Assembly: GCA_001949185.1 (NCBI GenBank)
Contig: BDGG01000002.1
Span: forward strand, 465,783 to 529,782
Origin: Ramazzottius varieornatus
Lineage: Eukaryota > Tardigrada > Eutardigrada > Parachela > Ramazzottiidae
Direction: 5' to 3'
DNA: 64,000 nt
This document shows positions 46,001 to 56,257 of the stretch, piece by piece. The first letter of the stretch is position 1; every line of letters starts with the position of its first letter. Under the pieces are notes generated by a model. It saw nothing but the letters and a program-made list of their open reading frames with translations. It had not been told where the DNA came from and did not search any database. The position numbers were made by a program, and so were the translations under genes.

Positions 46001-48773
46001 GATCAAGCATTTAGTACCGTTCAGTACGTCGAATAGTTGCTTCTCGCACATATAGTCTTCGGGAAAAGCGGGGTTTAGGGCTGCATGGTCGTCCTTGGTG
46101 TGACCCAACTAATAGTCCCGACTTGCAAGAGGCTGCACGCGAATAAGCCTGTGGGTGTCGGCAACGGGGCTAGACTTGCCCACGTGTGGCGTACTCCGGA
46201 AGACGTTTGCCTACACTTAACGATCGGGTACGGGTTCAAGTTCGCTCAGCCGCGGGACATTAAACGATCGTTACGCTGTCCAACCACTCATAAATTGATC
46301 CAGCAAACAGAGAAAATCGAGTTAAGCAAAATGGCGATAAGCTCAACTTTTGGGAAACCACATTGATCGAAATTAGATGATTAGATCGGCTACAATGGCG
46401 ACTGGGACTGGCTTTCCCCAGTCGACTTCGTTTTTCTTCCTAGGGAAAAGGAAACCAGGATTTTTAAGAGCAAAGCCTTATGATCAACCAACATAATTAT
46501 CACCTCAAAACAAAGCAGAGTAGAACAGAATTGACAAGAGCGTTCCATCAAGTCGCACACCCTACCAGCTTATAACAACACAGATGTGCGCGACTTGACA
46601 AGCTATTTTTTTGTTCCAGGTGGCGCACTTTCTAGCCTATAGTATTATGACAGATTTTTCGATCATTTGATACTGCATTTATGTGCCGCGTTGAAATTCC
46701 TGTTTCAGATTCTGAACCTGTGCGCCATCAGTCTGGACCGGTACATGCACATCAAGGACCCGATGCACTACAACGAGACAATCACAGCCAAGGTGGTCAT
46801 TCCCTCCGTCGTAGTATTGTGGATATTATCGGCGCTGATGTCCTTTGTCCCTCTAAACCTGGGCTGGCATCGGCCTGTGGAAAGCGACAGCGTCGACCTC
46901 CTGCAGTCCTCCACGCGACCAACAACCACGGTGGCGATGCCATCGTCTTCATTTGCTCAAGCCGACCTTCCTCCCGCGCCCTTCAAATGTGCGCTGGAAC
47001 TAAACCCCATCTACGCTCTAACCAGCTCCATCATCAGCTTCTACTTTCCCTGCATCATCATGCTGATCATCTATGCGCGACTGTACATGGAGGCCCGCCG
47101 GCATGTGCGCAGCCTCAAGGAAGTGACGTCGTCAGTGGTCAACTGCACTCACAGCGTCTCGTCCACCAACCTGCATACACCCTCATCAGGGACTGTCATG
47201 CGGAATGGCTCAGCGCCGGTTGAGTTCTACACGGCGACCGTCGATCGCAGCATGCAGACCCGCTTGAGATCCGAGCACAAAGCCGCGGTGACGTTAGGGA
47301 TTATCGTGGGAGTATTTCTGGTGTGTTGCGCACCCTTCTTCATCATCAATATCGTCCATGCCAACTGCCGCTGCATCTCCACCGTGGCCTTCAAATCCCT
47401 CACGTGGCTTGGCTACTGTAAGTTTGACGTACATTTAGACTAACTTGACGCCCCCATTCTGAGAAGAAATAGAACTGCCATTAACATTCATACATTAAAC
47501 CATGAATGGATGTACAGTTTGGGAGATGTTTTCTTACGTGACAGTAATAACCAGGGCGAAAGCGTGTTCGTGACTAATCGATCTGTTCTTTGCTGGTGCG
47601 AAAGCGATCATCTTTCTCGGCTTCGCCTTTCATATGTTCTTGCTCTATATATGGGGCCAAGGCAAACAAGTTCGCCAAGATCGCTTTTCCAAGTGGCGCA
47701 CGCTTTTGGCCAGGAAACCCGAGACTGTGCGCTACTTGGAAAAGCAATCAAACTGGCCAAGATTGCTTTTTCAAAGTGGCGCACGAGTTCAGCCAATGCC
47801 ATCAACAAAGTGCGGTACTTGGAAAGAGCAGCCTGTCGAGTTTGTTCATGCCTAGCGCAGAAATTTTTGCGGGCCAAAGCTCGAACAAATGTTTGGGGGT
47901 CTAAAGCGTAAAGGCAGTAATACGAGTGTTTAGTTTGAACTCGGACGAGCCGAGTACGGCACAAGGCGCATTATTCCCAGAAAGTTTGAATATTTCCGCT
48001 CTGCTTGTTTGATCAGATGCCGAGTAAACTCAATGTTATTCACCGGGAAGATTGACGTACATTTCCATATCTTAACGATCAGTTGAGGGGCGTCTCAGTT
48101 TCATCCAGAAGTCAGAAGTGACCTCTTATCGCTCTTAGATAGCTGTGACCTGTCATCCATCATACTTTACGCCCATGTTCATCCGCCACTCACACCACCT
48201 TCAGGGCGACATTTCACTGCTCCTTTGTCACTCATACGCGTTATCCCATTTTCCAATCGCCATGCAAGCTTTAACTGCTCGAACAGAAGAAGCGTCTAAA
48301 AAAGTAATAAGAAAGCAGATGAACAGAAAGTAAATAAAATAAAAACAAAATGCAAAAGTAAATTACAAAAATTAAAGACAACTGCTAGAGTAGGACATGT
48401 ACTAAGAAACAGAAACCGCAAAGTTTGTCCGCTGTCGTCCTCATGATTCATTGACCGATGCAAATCCAACGAGGTACTTGCCGTCCTTTTAGGCAACTCG
48501 GCCTTCAACCCCATCATTTACAGCATCTTCAATCAAGACTTCCGCAAAGCGTTCCGGAAGTTGTTGCACGTCAGAGTCTGTTTGCCGCGTCGGCGGACGG
48601 AACGTGAACGAGCCGTGTCAGCCACGGAAACGACAGCCTTGAGGATAACGCCGACGATAACTCTACGCACGCCCTCGCCTCATTTGTACCACAACGGCAG
48701 GCGCTCGAGGTCCCGATCTCAGACGCCGCTTCCTACCTTTGACTTTGAGAGCCCTTCCGATGTCGCCTTATAG
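43096..48773 (+). CDS. D1-like dopamine receptor (G-protein-coupled receptor)
   Basis: A class A amine receptor, closest to the arthropod Dop1R1 type that raises cAMP through Gs. Exons 43096-43381, 44220-44323, 46709-47417 and 48493-48773 give 459 residues. The extracellular N-terminus has NxS/T sites (GNLSLSS, VNQSIAA). TM1 ends GNILVCIAIYTDRNLR, TM2 has SLAVADLLVG, followed by VNDLLGYW as in fly Dop1R1. TM3 has the amine-binding Asp in ICFDIMGSTAS, then AISLDRYMHIKDPMHY (DRY). TM5 has SSIISFYFPC with the Ser positions. TM6 reads FLVCCAPFFIINIV, so the toggle Trp of CWxP is Cys here. TM7 reads NSAFNPIIYSIFN. The long third loop carries SEHKAAVTLGIIVGVF. Exon 2 is only 104 nt, its acceptor lying in GGACAG. 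Introns 2 and 3 hold most of the palindrome clusters. Confidence 0.93.
43555..43775. repeat. Palindromic GTGGCGCAC repeat, three units
   Basis: In the first receptor intron. Forward spacers predominate (TTCCAGCTAACAACCCTGAG, TTCCATCCAATAACACTGAT, TTCCACCAGTAACTCTGAGA), which shows the spacer consensus well even though the arms have changed. Confidence 0.85.
44698..44912. repeat. Palindromic GTGGCGCAC repeat, three units
   Basis: Second receptor intron. Spacers AGTTCATAACAATGTCA, TTCGGCCAATAACACCAAA and TTCCAGTCATTAACACCGTT share the CAnTAACACC core. Confidence 0.85.
45785..45945. repeat. Palindromic GTGGCGCAC repeat, two units
   Basis: Second receptor intron. Left arms AAGTGGCGCC and AAGGTGGCGCAGG, right arms ATGCGCCAGTGGGG and ATGCGCCATCTGG. 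A GGCAATCTTGTCGAGTTT flank follows. Confidence 0.8.
46547..46640. repeat. Palindromic GTGGCGCAC repeat, one unit and a half, near a splice acceptor
   Basis: It ends about 70 nt before the acceptor of receptor exon 3. The last arm, AGGTGGCGCACTTTCTAG, has no partner. Confidence 0.7.
47685..47830. repeat. Palindromic GTGGCGCAC repeat, two units
   Basis: Third receptor intron. CAAGTGGCGCACGCTTTTGG to GTGCGCTACTTGG, then AAAGTGGCGCACGAGTTCAG to GTGCGGTACTTGG. Confidence 0.85.
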
Positions 48774-49064
48774 CTACAAGCTTCCTCTTTTTTTCTTGCT
48801 GATTACTTTGTAGCCTTTGAATTTGTATTTGAATATGATGAGCCCGCCAAGAGTACCGAAGAACCACGGTTTCTAAAGCTGAAGGAGTCTGTTAGTAACG
48901 GCCATCCATAGAGAAAACGTTTCAGAGCTTTGCATTTAACATCTTTACTGTAAAATTACTTCTTAGCCGACATAAAATTTCACACCACAGAAAGCGACAT
49001 TTAGGACTCTTCGGCATCAAATGAGCTTCTTCGGCAGACCGGCAGATAAGACTTACAATATCGT

Positions 49065-49205
49065 TTTTCAAGCGGCGCACGTCGTCGTTGTTGTTGGTCA
49101 GGAGCGTGCGCTACTTGTAGAAACGATCTTCACCAGTTTGGTTGTATTCTCAAGCGGCGCAGGTTTCGAGCCAGCAGCAATGACAACAAGCGCCACTTGA
49201 GATAA
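49065..49205. repeat. Palindromic GTGGCGCAC repeat, two units
   Basis: Between the receptor and the first small membrane gene. CAAGCGGCGCACG to GTGCGCTACTTG, then CAAGCGGCGCAGG to GCGCCACTTGAG. Confidence 0.8.
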
Positions 49206-49364
49206 CGACCTTGTAATTTTCGTTTGCTAACTTTCCCATCTCCTGGTCGATTTAGAAAGAGCAAAGTACAAGATCGCAGGATAAGGCGGCGTTGTAAATG
49301 AATGGACAGACTATTGGAGACTCAATTGTTCGTGGTAAAGAAAGGTTAAATGGGCGCTAGGTTG

Positions 49365-49775
49365 TCACAACTGGGCGTTGAGTGGAGGTGGGGGAGCCAG
49401 CACCGCAGGATGATGGTCGGGAGGTCCGGAGTTTCCAAACGCCCTCTGGAACATTCTCTTCACGCCCGACCAGTGTCCTTCTTCGACCAGGTCTTCCGTC
49501 ATTGCGGCATCCTCCAGTATCTGGTAGTGAAGGACCACGAGGTAGATCCCAAAGGCAGCACAGACAAGCAGCAGGAGGAACTGGACGCTACAGAACCACG
49601 AGGTCCACATGGATGCTGGTTCGGTATGGCTGTGTTTCCTAATTCGAGTGTAACCAGACATCCGGGATAGGAGTCCTTCCGGTTTCGTCGGTGGAGCAGC
49701 ATCGGAGACGTCAATCACGAAAGAGTCATCGCCGATCGGCTGTGGTGAAGAGGGGGATCGGCGTATCAAAGACAT
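49365..49775 (-). CDS. single-pass membrane protein A, unknown function
   Basis: I do not recognise the family. A single exon of 136 residues ends in TGA. The N-terminal half is hydrophilic (MSLIRRSPSSPQPIGDDSF) and contains RMSGYTRIRK. A single membrane segment follows at residues 69-90 (FCSVQFLLLLVCAAFGIYLV) and then VLHYQILEDA. The C-terminus is acidic then Pro-rich (APPPPLNAQL). No signal peptide is seen, so a type II or tail-oriented single-pass topology is inferred. The neighbouring gene at 50469-50828 shares the SGY, CS(V/I)QFLLL and HY positions and spacing, so the two are tandem paralogues. ATG 49775 is the first in-frame ATG; the frame is open a few codons further upstream. Confidence 0.6.
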   Translation of the reverse strand: MSLIRRSPSSPQPIGDDSFVIDVSDAAPPTKPEGLLSRMSGYTRIRKHSHTEPASMWTSWFCSVQFLLLLVCAAFGIYLVVLHYQILEDAAMTEDLVEEGHWSGVKRMFQRAFGNSGPPDHHPAVLAPPPPLNAQL

Positions 49776-50468
49776 TGCGCACCTCACAATACAACTTTAA
49801 CCAACGACTTTTTACCGTCAAAGAGACTGTTACGAAGTACAAACAGACCTCTGTCGATACGGTGGACTAGCTTTCGGTCCTGTATATATGGAAGTGGCCC
49901 GCGGTTCCGTGGACCATGTAACGTGCATTAAATATTCAACTGACTTTGAAGAGGTTCGAAGCGGAATACTTCGTCTTGCGAATTTATAGCAGCCAAGTTT
50001 TCCTGGTAGGAAAGCTCTGGCGAGAATATTATCTTCTAGCATAATCCTAGGCCAACACTTTCCTAATTCAGCTAAATATACGAACGGCAGGCACCAGCCC
50101 TGTGGTGTGAGTTTACCCGATTTCTCCACAAGTACCAGGCTGACCAATGACCAGGCAAAGTGCTCGCAGAAATATCGAACTTTCCTAGAACCGAAAAATT
50201 TTCGGAAGTCGACAACCAAACTCCACAAAATTGCTTTCCTGAGTGGCGCACTTATTTAGTGTTATTGCCTAGGAGCTTGCGTCACTTGGGGAAAACGACC
50301 TTGTCGAGTTCGCTTGTTTCCACCAAGTGGCGCGCATCCTCCGTGTTATGGAATGGAGGCGTGCGGCACTTGAGAAAACGATCTTGTCCAGTTTGATTGT
50401 TTATGTTCTATATACCAATGTCGGCCCGATAGATGCTCAGTACATCAACAAGCAACAGCATGAAAACA
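49776..50468. other. Spacer between the two tandem membrane genes
   Basis: It holds the palindrome cluster at 50240-50385 and probably the promoter of membrane protein A. No other coding exon is visible. Confidence 0.5.
50240..50387. repeat. Palindromic GTGGCGCAC repeat, two units
   Basis: GAGTGGCGCACTTATTTAGT to TTGCGTCACTTGGGG, then AAGTGGCGCGCATCC to GTGCGGCACTTGAG. The linker ACCTTGTCGAGTTCGCTTGT is close to consensus. Confidence 0.85.
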
Positions 50469-50828
50469 TCACGGAGGCACAGCGGAAATGTTCTTCTGTG
50501 GCTTGGTTGTCTTGCGATGACGAAGACGTGGCCCTGGGGCGATGACCGGAGGTTCCCGGCCAAAGATCTTCCACTGCAGCAGCTGGAAGAAAGTCAGGTT
50601 TTCTTCTTTCGCCATTGCCCGTTCTAGGTACTCTTCATGATCTTTATCCGGATCGCCTTGCACGGGATAGTGCCGCATCAGCAGCAGAATAACGGTGGAG
50701 GCACATATTGAGAGCAACAGGAACTGGATACTGCAGAAAATCCGCTGCAGCCAGGTTGCCAACTTGAAATTACCAGATGAATCTTTGTGCATGGGGGTTT
50801 TCCGCATGTAACCTGACAAACGACCCAT
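50469..50828 (-). CDS. single-pass membrane protein B, paralogue of A
   Basis: A single exon of 119 residues ends in TGA. It begins MGRLSGYMRKTPMHKDSSG. The membrane segment IFCSIQFLLLSICASTVILL is followed by LMRHYPVQGD. After this comes an acidic stretch (DKDHEEYLERAMAKEENL), then LLQWKIFGREPP and a basic Pro-rich tail (RLRHRKTTKPQ). Compared with the neighbour at 49365-49775 it keeps SGY, CSIQFLLL, a Cys-Ala in the membrane span, HY just after it, and a Pro-rich end, with a shorter N-terminus. The function is unknown. Conservation across the membrane span suggests the span itself makes contacts. Confidence 0.6.
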   Translation of the reverse strand: MGRLSGYMRKTPMHKDSSGNFKLATWLQRIFCSIQFLLLSICASTVILLLMRHYPVQGDPDKDHEEYLERAMAKEENLTFFQLLQWKIFGREPPVIAPGPRLRHRKTTKPQKNISAVPP

Positions 50829-51360
50829 GATAACATGGAACTTAATTATGTAGAGTCCCACTTGAACCAAATTGCAATGCCTTGAGAAGAAAACAGGAGG
50901 GTTCTGAAGCGGACTTCAAATTCCAAAGTGTCATGCCGAAGCCTAAAACAATCGTAGAAATATGGCGCCAGTTGATTAGTCGTTGATGCAGAGTGCGTCA
51001 GCGACTTCAAATGAGCAAACGCTCCTTTTGATGGTCTGCTGCTGTGCTAGGAAGAAGATTTTCCACCAGTTTTCCATTTTGATTTTGCAAGTCAGCACTG
51101 AGTAGTCATACAGTAGAAGTCACCGGGAGTATCGGAGGCCAGGGCCGGAAAGAAAAACAAAAAGGCTAAAAGTAAAACCGGAAGATTCGTTTCCAGAGAG
51201 AGATCACAGCATCGGACAGATAGAGCGCAAAATTCCTGTCATGAGTCAGCAAAACCAGTACACGTTAAAACAGTTAAAATTGTAAAACGGGAAACAGTTA
51301 GAAGTTAAAACTGCAAAACGAGAAACCCAACATCTTTATTTTCCATATTGTCGGTTTCCG
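50829..51360. other. Intergenic, no gene recognised
   Basis: Short TTAAAAC(A/T)G and GTTAAAACTG words repeat near 51260-51320. It should hold the promoter of membrane protein B and the 3' UTR of the glycosyltransferase. Confidence 0.45.
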
Positions 51361-53149
51361 TCATGCTCGGGAGTGGTTTTTTCCCGCGCACTGCGGAAAG
51401 ATGTGGCAGGTGTCGTTCCAGTACTTGTAGAACTGGGAAGGTGGCATGTAGCGCACAGCGATAAGGTCCTTCTTCGGGCACTTGTAGGGTCGATTGCGGT
51501 CAAAAATGTAATCGTACTCATACCCTTCCATGTTATGCCTTCCTACACCTGTAACGGACAGCTTTGCTTGAGTTTTTCTGATAGCCAGGTGGTGGCTATT
51601 TTCTACGTAAACTCTTCCTCAAGAAGCAAGTTAAAAGTAAGCGGATGGGGAATCAAGCAATTCTAACACACCGGCATAATCAGCCACCATCCCTGTCCAG
51701 TAGATATCTTCCAGTGGAATCCATTTCACTTCGGTAGATTTCCGTAAGAGAGTTTTGATGATATTCCTTGGTATAGCGTACATCATGCTAATCACATACT
51801 GCAACCAGAAAGAATTACCATTGTCGTTAACAAAAACCCTTCCGCCTGGCGAAAAATCAGTGCAGAAGATCACGCTTTCAACATGTAGAAAAATGAGCAA
51901 TAATAATTAATTATTCATGTCGAAAAATGTTCAAGTCAGCATGCTCAATCCAAAAACAGTGTTCGGATACATTGTTCGACATTTCAATACAATGTGTGAA
52001 AGCATGACTTTTGTCGGGAATGTCCGACGGGGTTTTCGGTTTACCTCGGGATATGTTTCCTCGATGTAATCCTCACGCGCAACATAAAAGTAACTCTTTG
52101 GATCGCGAAAGACAACAGTGTTCTTATATACGCAATGACCGAAGATAGCTTCGGGCTGACTGTGGGAAACAATGTACTTTTCAAAGTCTTGTCGGTTTAC
52201 ATAAGTATGGTCTTCACCCTTTGCCAAGTACGGCACATCGGGGCATTCTCGGAGAAACCATTCAAAGGTGGCTTTGGTCTTGTTGGTCAGCGTACGGCTG
52301 CTATCCAGGATATGGCCGAACTGAAGAATGTCCTGGAAGTCGCTGGCTTCCTTGTCGACCTGCGCTTGCAGGCTCTCCATTTCCGCCTTGGTCTCACTGG
52401 TACCGTCGACCACGTTTAGAACGAAGATGACTCGGGATCCACATGGAGGCTTGGCTAGAGAGCCCCACGTTTCGCGGATAGCTTTCCTTCGTTCAACCTG
52501 GATAAACAAAATATAAGGAAATGTGATTCTATTGAGGACATGGATGAAAACTGCAAATCCGTCTTTGAGACATACACCTCCATACACAGACGACAGCTAA
52601 ACTAGACCTATTTGCCGCATGTCTCAAAAAGTGAAAAAATGAGTCTTTGAGACACACATACGTGCATACGCAAAGACAGTTAAACTTAACACATATACTA
52701 TATGCATATGCGTGTCTCAACGTGTAAAAGCGTGAGTATTCAAGCCAACAACGTAAAATCATCTTAGGTTAGAATTGGAGGTTTGTAAGGATGTTTACCT
52801 GTTTCGCGACGGAGAAGATGAAATAGACGAAAGACAAGTCAGGTTCAGCTTTACAGGAAGAAGGTTCGTGGTGGATTTTGTCGCTGGTTTTGGCGATGGA
52901 AGGCAGCGTGACATCGGGCGCAGAAAGATCGACGTAGAGTGCAGCTTCTTTGTCGATGGACGTTTCACTCTCCGTGATGGCTCCATCCTTGACTGCCACT
53001 CGTGAGAAGGAGCAGTACTTGGTCATGTTCCCGAAGAGGAATCCGATGACGAAGATGATGGCAAATGCTGCGGCCAGCAGCAGCTTTGGCTGAGTCTGCG
53101 CTCCCATCCTCACTCCCACCTTGGCTTTGTCCAGGCTATTGTACACCAT
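51361..53149 (-). CDS. GT31-family beta-1,3-glycosyltransferase
   Basis: Members of GT31 add galactose or N-acetylglucosamine in beta-1,3 linkage to glycans in the Golgi. Exons 53149-52799, 52497-52045, 51798-51672 and 51548-51361 give 372 residues. Topology is type II: a short cytosolic tail, then a membrane anchor (LLLAAAFAIIFVIGFLFG, residues about 23-40) and a stem. Family motifs are ERRKAIRETWGS, VIFVLN, DFQDILQFGHILDSSRTLTN with TKATFEWFLRECPDVPYL, and later YVISMM and WIPLEDIYWTGMVA. The metal-binding DDD is changed: KGEDHTYVN instead of KTDDDxxVN. The conserved YPPYxxGxG segment before YVIS is missing at the exon 2/3 junction. The C-terminus keeps FPQCAGKNHSRA after MPPSQFYKYWND. Possibly a diverged or inactive enzyme. 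Confidence 0.85.
52561..52740. repeat. Short tandem duplication in the glycosyltransferase intron
   Basis: GTCTTTGAGACA at 52561 recurs at 52643, 82 bp away, each time followed by a related CATAC..CA stretch and ACAG(C/T)TAAACT. A second pair, GTCTCAA near 52621 and 52713, follows the same order. This suggests an old two-copy tandem duplication. Confidence 0.65.
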
Positions 53150-53394
53150 CGTACAGTTTCGTCACCAAAGTTGCAGTAAGTCTGCCGAGACAAGAAAAGG
53201 AACGGAGTATACCAACGTCACAACCGGAAACGAAGGACATCCAAAATGATTTTAGAATACGTACACGCAGGATGAGAAATTATGGTACGAGTACAGTAAA
53301 AATAATGGTACAGGCCTTTTCGCTGCGGCGGTACGGAAGCACACACGTACGCGACCGATCCATAAAGTACAGTATAGTAATACATTAAGGGATT

Positions 53395-53755
53395 ACAAAG
53401 ATAGATTACACCGCTGGTGGAATTACAACACTGGTGTAATTGGCTCCACCCCCACCCTTACAATTGGCCTATTCATGCCACCAAACATTACACTTTCGGT
53501 GTAATTACGAGTCGCTCCGGAACGACTCGTAATTACACCAGACTTAACCAACATCCCGAGTGCGCTGTGCTCCCCTCCAAACTTCCAAATGTCATTCCTC
53601 CGACACCAAACATCTCATAATCCTCCGATCGTACTTACCTGCAGTGCGGGGCTTTCAAAGCCAGCTGTTACACCGCTTTCCTAACTGGTCAAAAAACTTT
53701 TCCTGGGCGTTTCCACCAAAGTAGTTGGTGTAATTACACCACCAAGCCAGCTTAG
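53395..53755. repeat. Palindrome-rich GGTGTAATTAC element
   Basis: GTGTAATTACGAGTCG at 53499-53514 is perfectly inverted at 53523-53538 round an 8-nt centre. Related words (TGGTGTAATT, GTAATTACACCA, GATTACACCGCTGG, TTACACCGC) occur at least six times between about 53400 and 53745. It looks like a composite MITE. The ends could not be fixed exactly. Confidence 0.6.
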
Positions 53756-54475
53756 TCTTTGTAAGCCCTTATTTTTCGACACTTTCTGATTTCTACGGTT
53801 GAATTTTTCATTTTGCCGTCCTTTCCGCCTGTCCCATAATTTTTACTGTACCATAATTTGTCGTTTTGCATGTACTGTAAAAAGCCGCTACGTCCGCGCA
53901 GCACGTCATAGTACGCGTGAAGTGTAGCATCGGTCCGGCTGTGCTGCCTGTCCAAGCCCCTGCGGGGTAGTCTCGTCACGTACTTATACGTAATGCGCGG
54001 ATGCAGCGAATTTTTACAATACGAGGTAAACGTCACAATTCGGACGTAGTGATTTTCCCGTCACAATGCGGGCGGTCTACAATTTCGTACCTCGTGGCCC
54101 GATCCGTTTGTTTTCAATGCTATCTTGTGGAGAAAGATCGTCCCTATCTAGCCAAACAGATTTGAGCACACACATAGCCTAGACCTTGAAGATACAACGC
54201 TCGGAAGAAATGAGAGTTGCTGTAATGCTAAAAATCCTGGAAAAGACTCAACAGCGAGGCCGAGAGAGGCGCTGTTGTCGCTTTTCGCGATAGCTGTGAT
54301 CTACGTCATGGAGTCGGTCTCAATCATTTTGGGAATCCCATAAGTGAAGTAAGCCGTAGGATGTTTGCCATGACGAACTTCCGCCAGTGAGCAATGGCAG
54401 AGCACTGACGCAATACTGCATCGCCGTTTGTACAAACGATCCTTCGTTTGCGATATTACGAGAACTTCTGGCAAG
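53756..54475. other. Flank of the Tigger-type element, no gene recognised
   Basis: TGTACTGTA-type words near 53875 and paired GTCACAAT words near 54034 and 54060 may mark transposon ends. No matching right end could be found because of the gap at 56208. Confidence 0.3.
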
Positions 54476-56090
54476 ATGTCGCACTCTAAACTCCAGACTG
54501 CCTCTCAGGTGCATCAGGAGCTGACGTTGGAAGCAGCGATCCATGAAGTGAAGCACGGAATGAGCCTTACAGGAGCTGTGAAGGTGTTCGGTGCGAGTCG
54601 CACGACGATGACAAACCGCATCCAGAATCCATCTCCAAACCCGGTCGGGAGAAAGACCAAGCTTCCTCCGTATGAAGAAGGGAGCCTGACCGATTTCCTA
54701 CTGCCAAACTTCAGAAGCTGTACACTGCAGGATTCCTCGAAAGACCAGGAACTTCGATGAAACTGCCTTGGATATCTCCGAAATGTACGATCGGGTTGTA
54801 GCCAGAAAGGGGGCCAAGCAGCTTCCCTCGCAGTTCGACGGAACTGAGAAGGAGTCCGTGACTATCCTTCCATGTGGAAACGCAGTCGGAATCCAGCTAA
54901 AGTTTATGGCTCTCTACTCTGGCAAGGTACACGTCCTGTCGCGTCTCCAAGATACCCATGGTCCTTGCTATCACGTGGTTAATTCTTCCGGGTACATGGG
55001 TCAAGTTCACTTCGCTAGTTACGTCAAGGAAGAAGTTTTTCCAGCCAGAACGGAACTAAAGGTAATTCAAACTATGACTGCGCGTGACGTCATTGTGTTT
55101 GGTATATGTATGTATGTGGTAAACCAAACGTAGGCTTAACTTATGACGTCACTACGTGAAGTTCAAATCTGGAGGATTCCTCGTTAATGTTGATTGCTTG
55201 ATTTGTTGCAGACCGTCATATTTGTTGATGGCCACTTCACGCATGTCAATAACCTCCGGTTGGTTCGTTACTGCAAGAAGTTCTTCGAAACAACAGGGAA
55301 ACGGGTGGAGATATTCTGTCTTCCAGCCGGGCAGACCATTCATCTTCAACCGTTTGATGTTTCAGCATTCGGAGGTGTGAAGAAGAAGTGGAAGATGTAC
55401 CTACGTGATCGTCGTCTTGTTAAAGGCGGAATCGTGAGGACTTTGATACACCCATTGTCATTTTTGAAGGAGTCCCTTAATTTTTATCTTCGTTCTAATT
55501 TTCAGGTCACTAAAGACAATCTGCTCTCGCATGTGGTCAAACTGTGGTACCGGACTGAGGGATGTGTCGACAAGTACGCGTTCAATGTAGGAGAGTGCCT
55601 CAAGTCTGGATTCGCAAAGACAGGCATGTTTCCGTTTTCCCCAGATGTGATCAGGAAGACAGTTAAAGCTCATCATGATCCGAAGGCATTCACTCGCGGA
55701 ATTCGCGGTCGCGTGGAGCAAGATTTCGGCCCTCTGTTCCCGCTGCTTAAGAGCCAGTTCAACCTGACAACGGAGAAAGATCTGGGAGACATCAAAGAGC
55801 TGATCATCCTCAAGCAGAAAGGTATCACTCCCGGTGCCGTTTTAGCCAACAGCGTTCAGAAGACATTGTTCGGTGAAGCTCCAGTAAAGCAGCGTCGAGA
55901 GAAAAACAAGCATCTATGTTTGGAGTCTGGCGCCCTGACCACTCAACCCAGCTTTGTTGCGGAACTGGAAAAAGGGGAAGCGGAAAAAGCGGCAAAGAAA
56001 GCCACGACAGCAGTCAGGCGGAAAACTTCAACTCAAGAGCCGGCAAAAGGAAAGTCTAAAGCCACCGCAGTCAAAAAGCCACGCAAATAA
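54476..56090 (+). pseudogene. Tigger/pogo-type transposase with psq-like HTH
   Basis: The N-terminus has a pipsqueak-type helix-turn-helix (LEAAIHEVKHGMSLTGAVKV, FGASRTTMTNRIQ) starting at ATG 54476. The DDE core follows: NFDETALDISEMYD (first Asp), TVIFVDGHFTHVNNL (second) and QPFDVSAFGGVKKKWK (third). Two likely introns with GT..AG ends, 55062-55211 and 55432-55504, interrupt the core, and removing them restores continuity (TVIFVDGH, KGGIVTKDNLLSHV). The C-terminus is Lys-rich (KGKSKATAVKKPRK). Between the HTH part and the first Asp about 100 residues (the CENPB-type HTH region) are missing, with a frameshift near 54700-54760. It is an inactive or domesticated copy; splice structure and three intact Asp residues leave the second option open. 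Confidence 0.78.
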
Positions 56091-56207
56091 CTTTCCTTCG
56101 CGGATTCCACTAAGTTGGTAACTTCACATTGGGGATTCCCTTTCGTTCTGATCATATGTTTCTGTTTTACTTTTACTACTTGATGTTGTTGATGGAACTT
56201 TTGTCGT

Positions 56208-56257
56208 NNNNNNNNNNNNNNNNNNNNNNNNNNNNNNNNNNNNNNNNNNNNNNNNNN
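56208..56257. other. Assembly gap, 50 N
   Basis: Lies just downstream of the Tigger-type transposase, where its right terminal repeat is expected. Confidence 0.99.
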
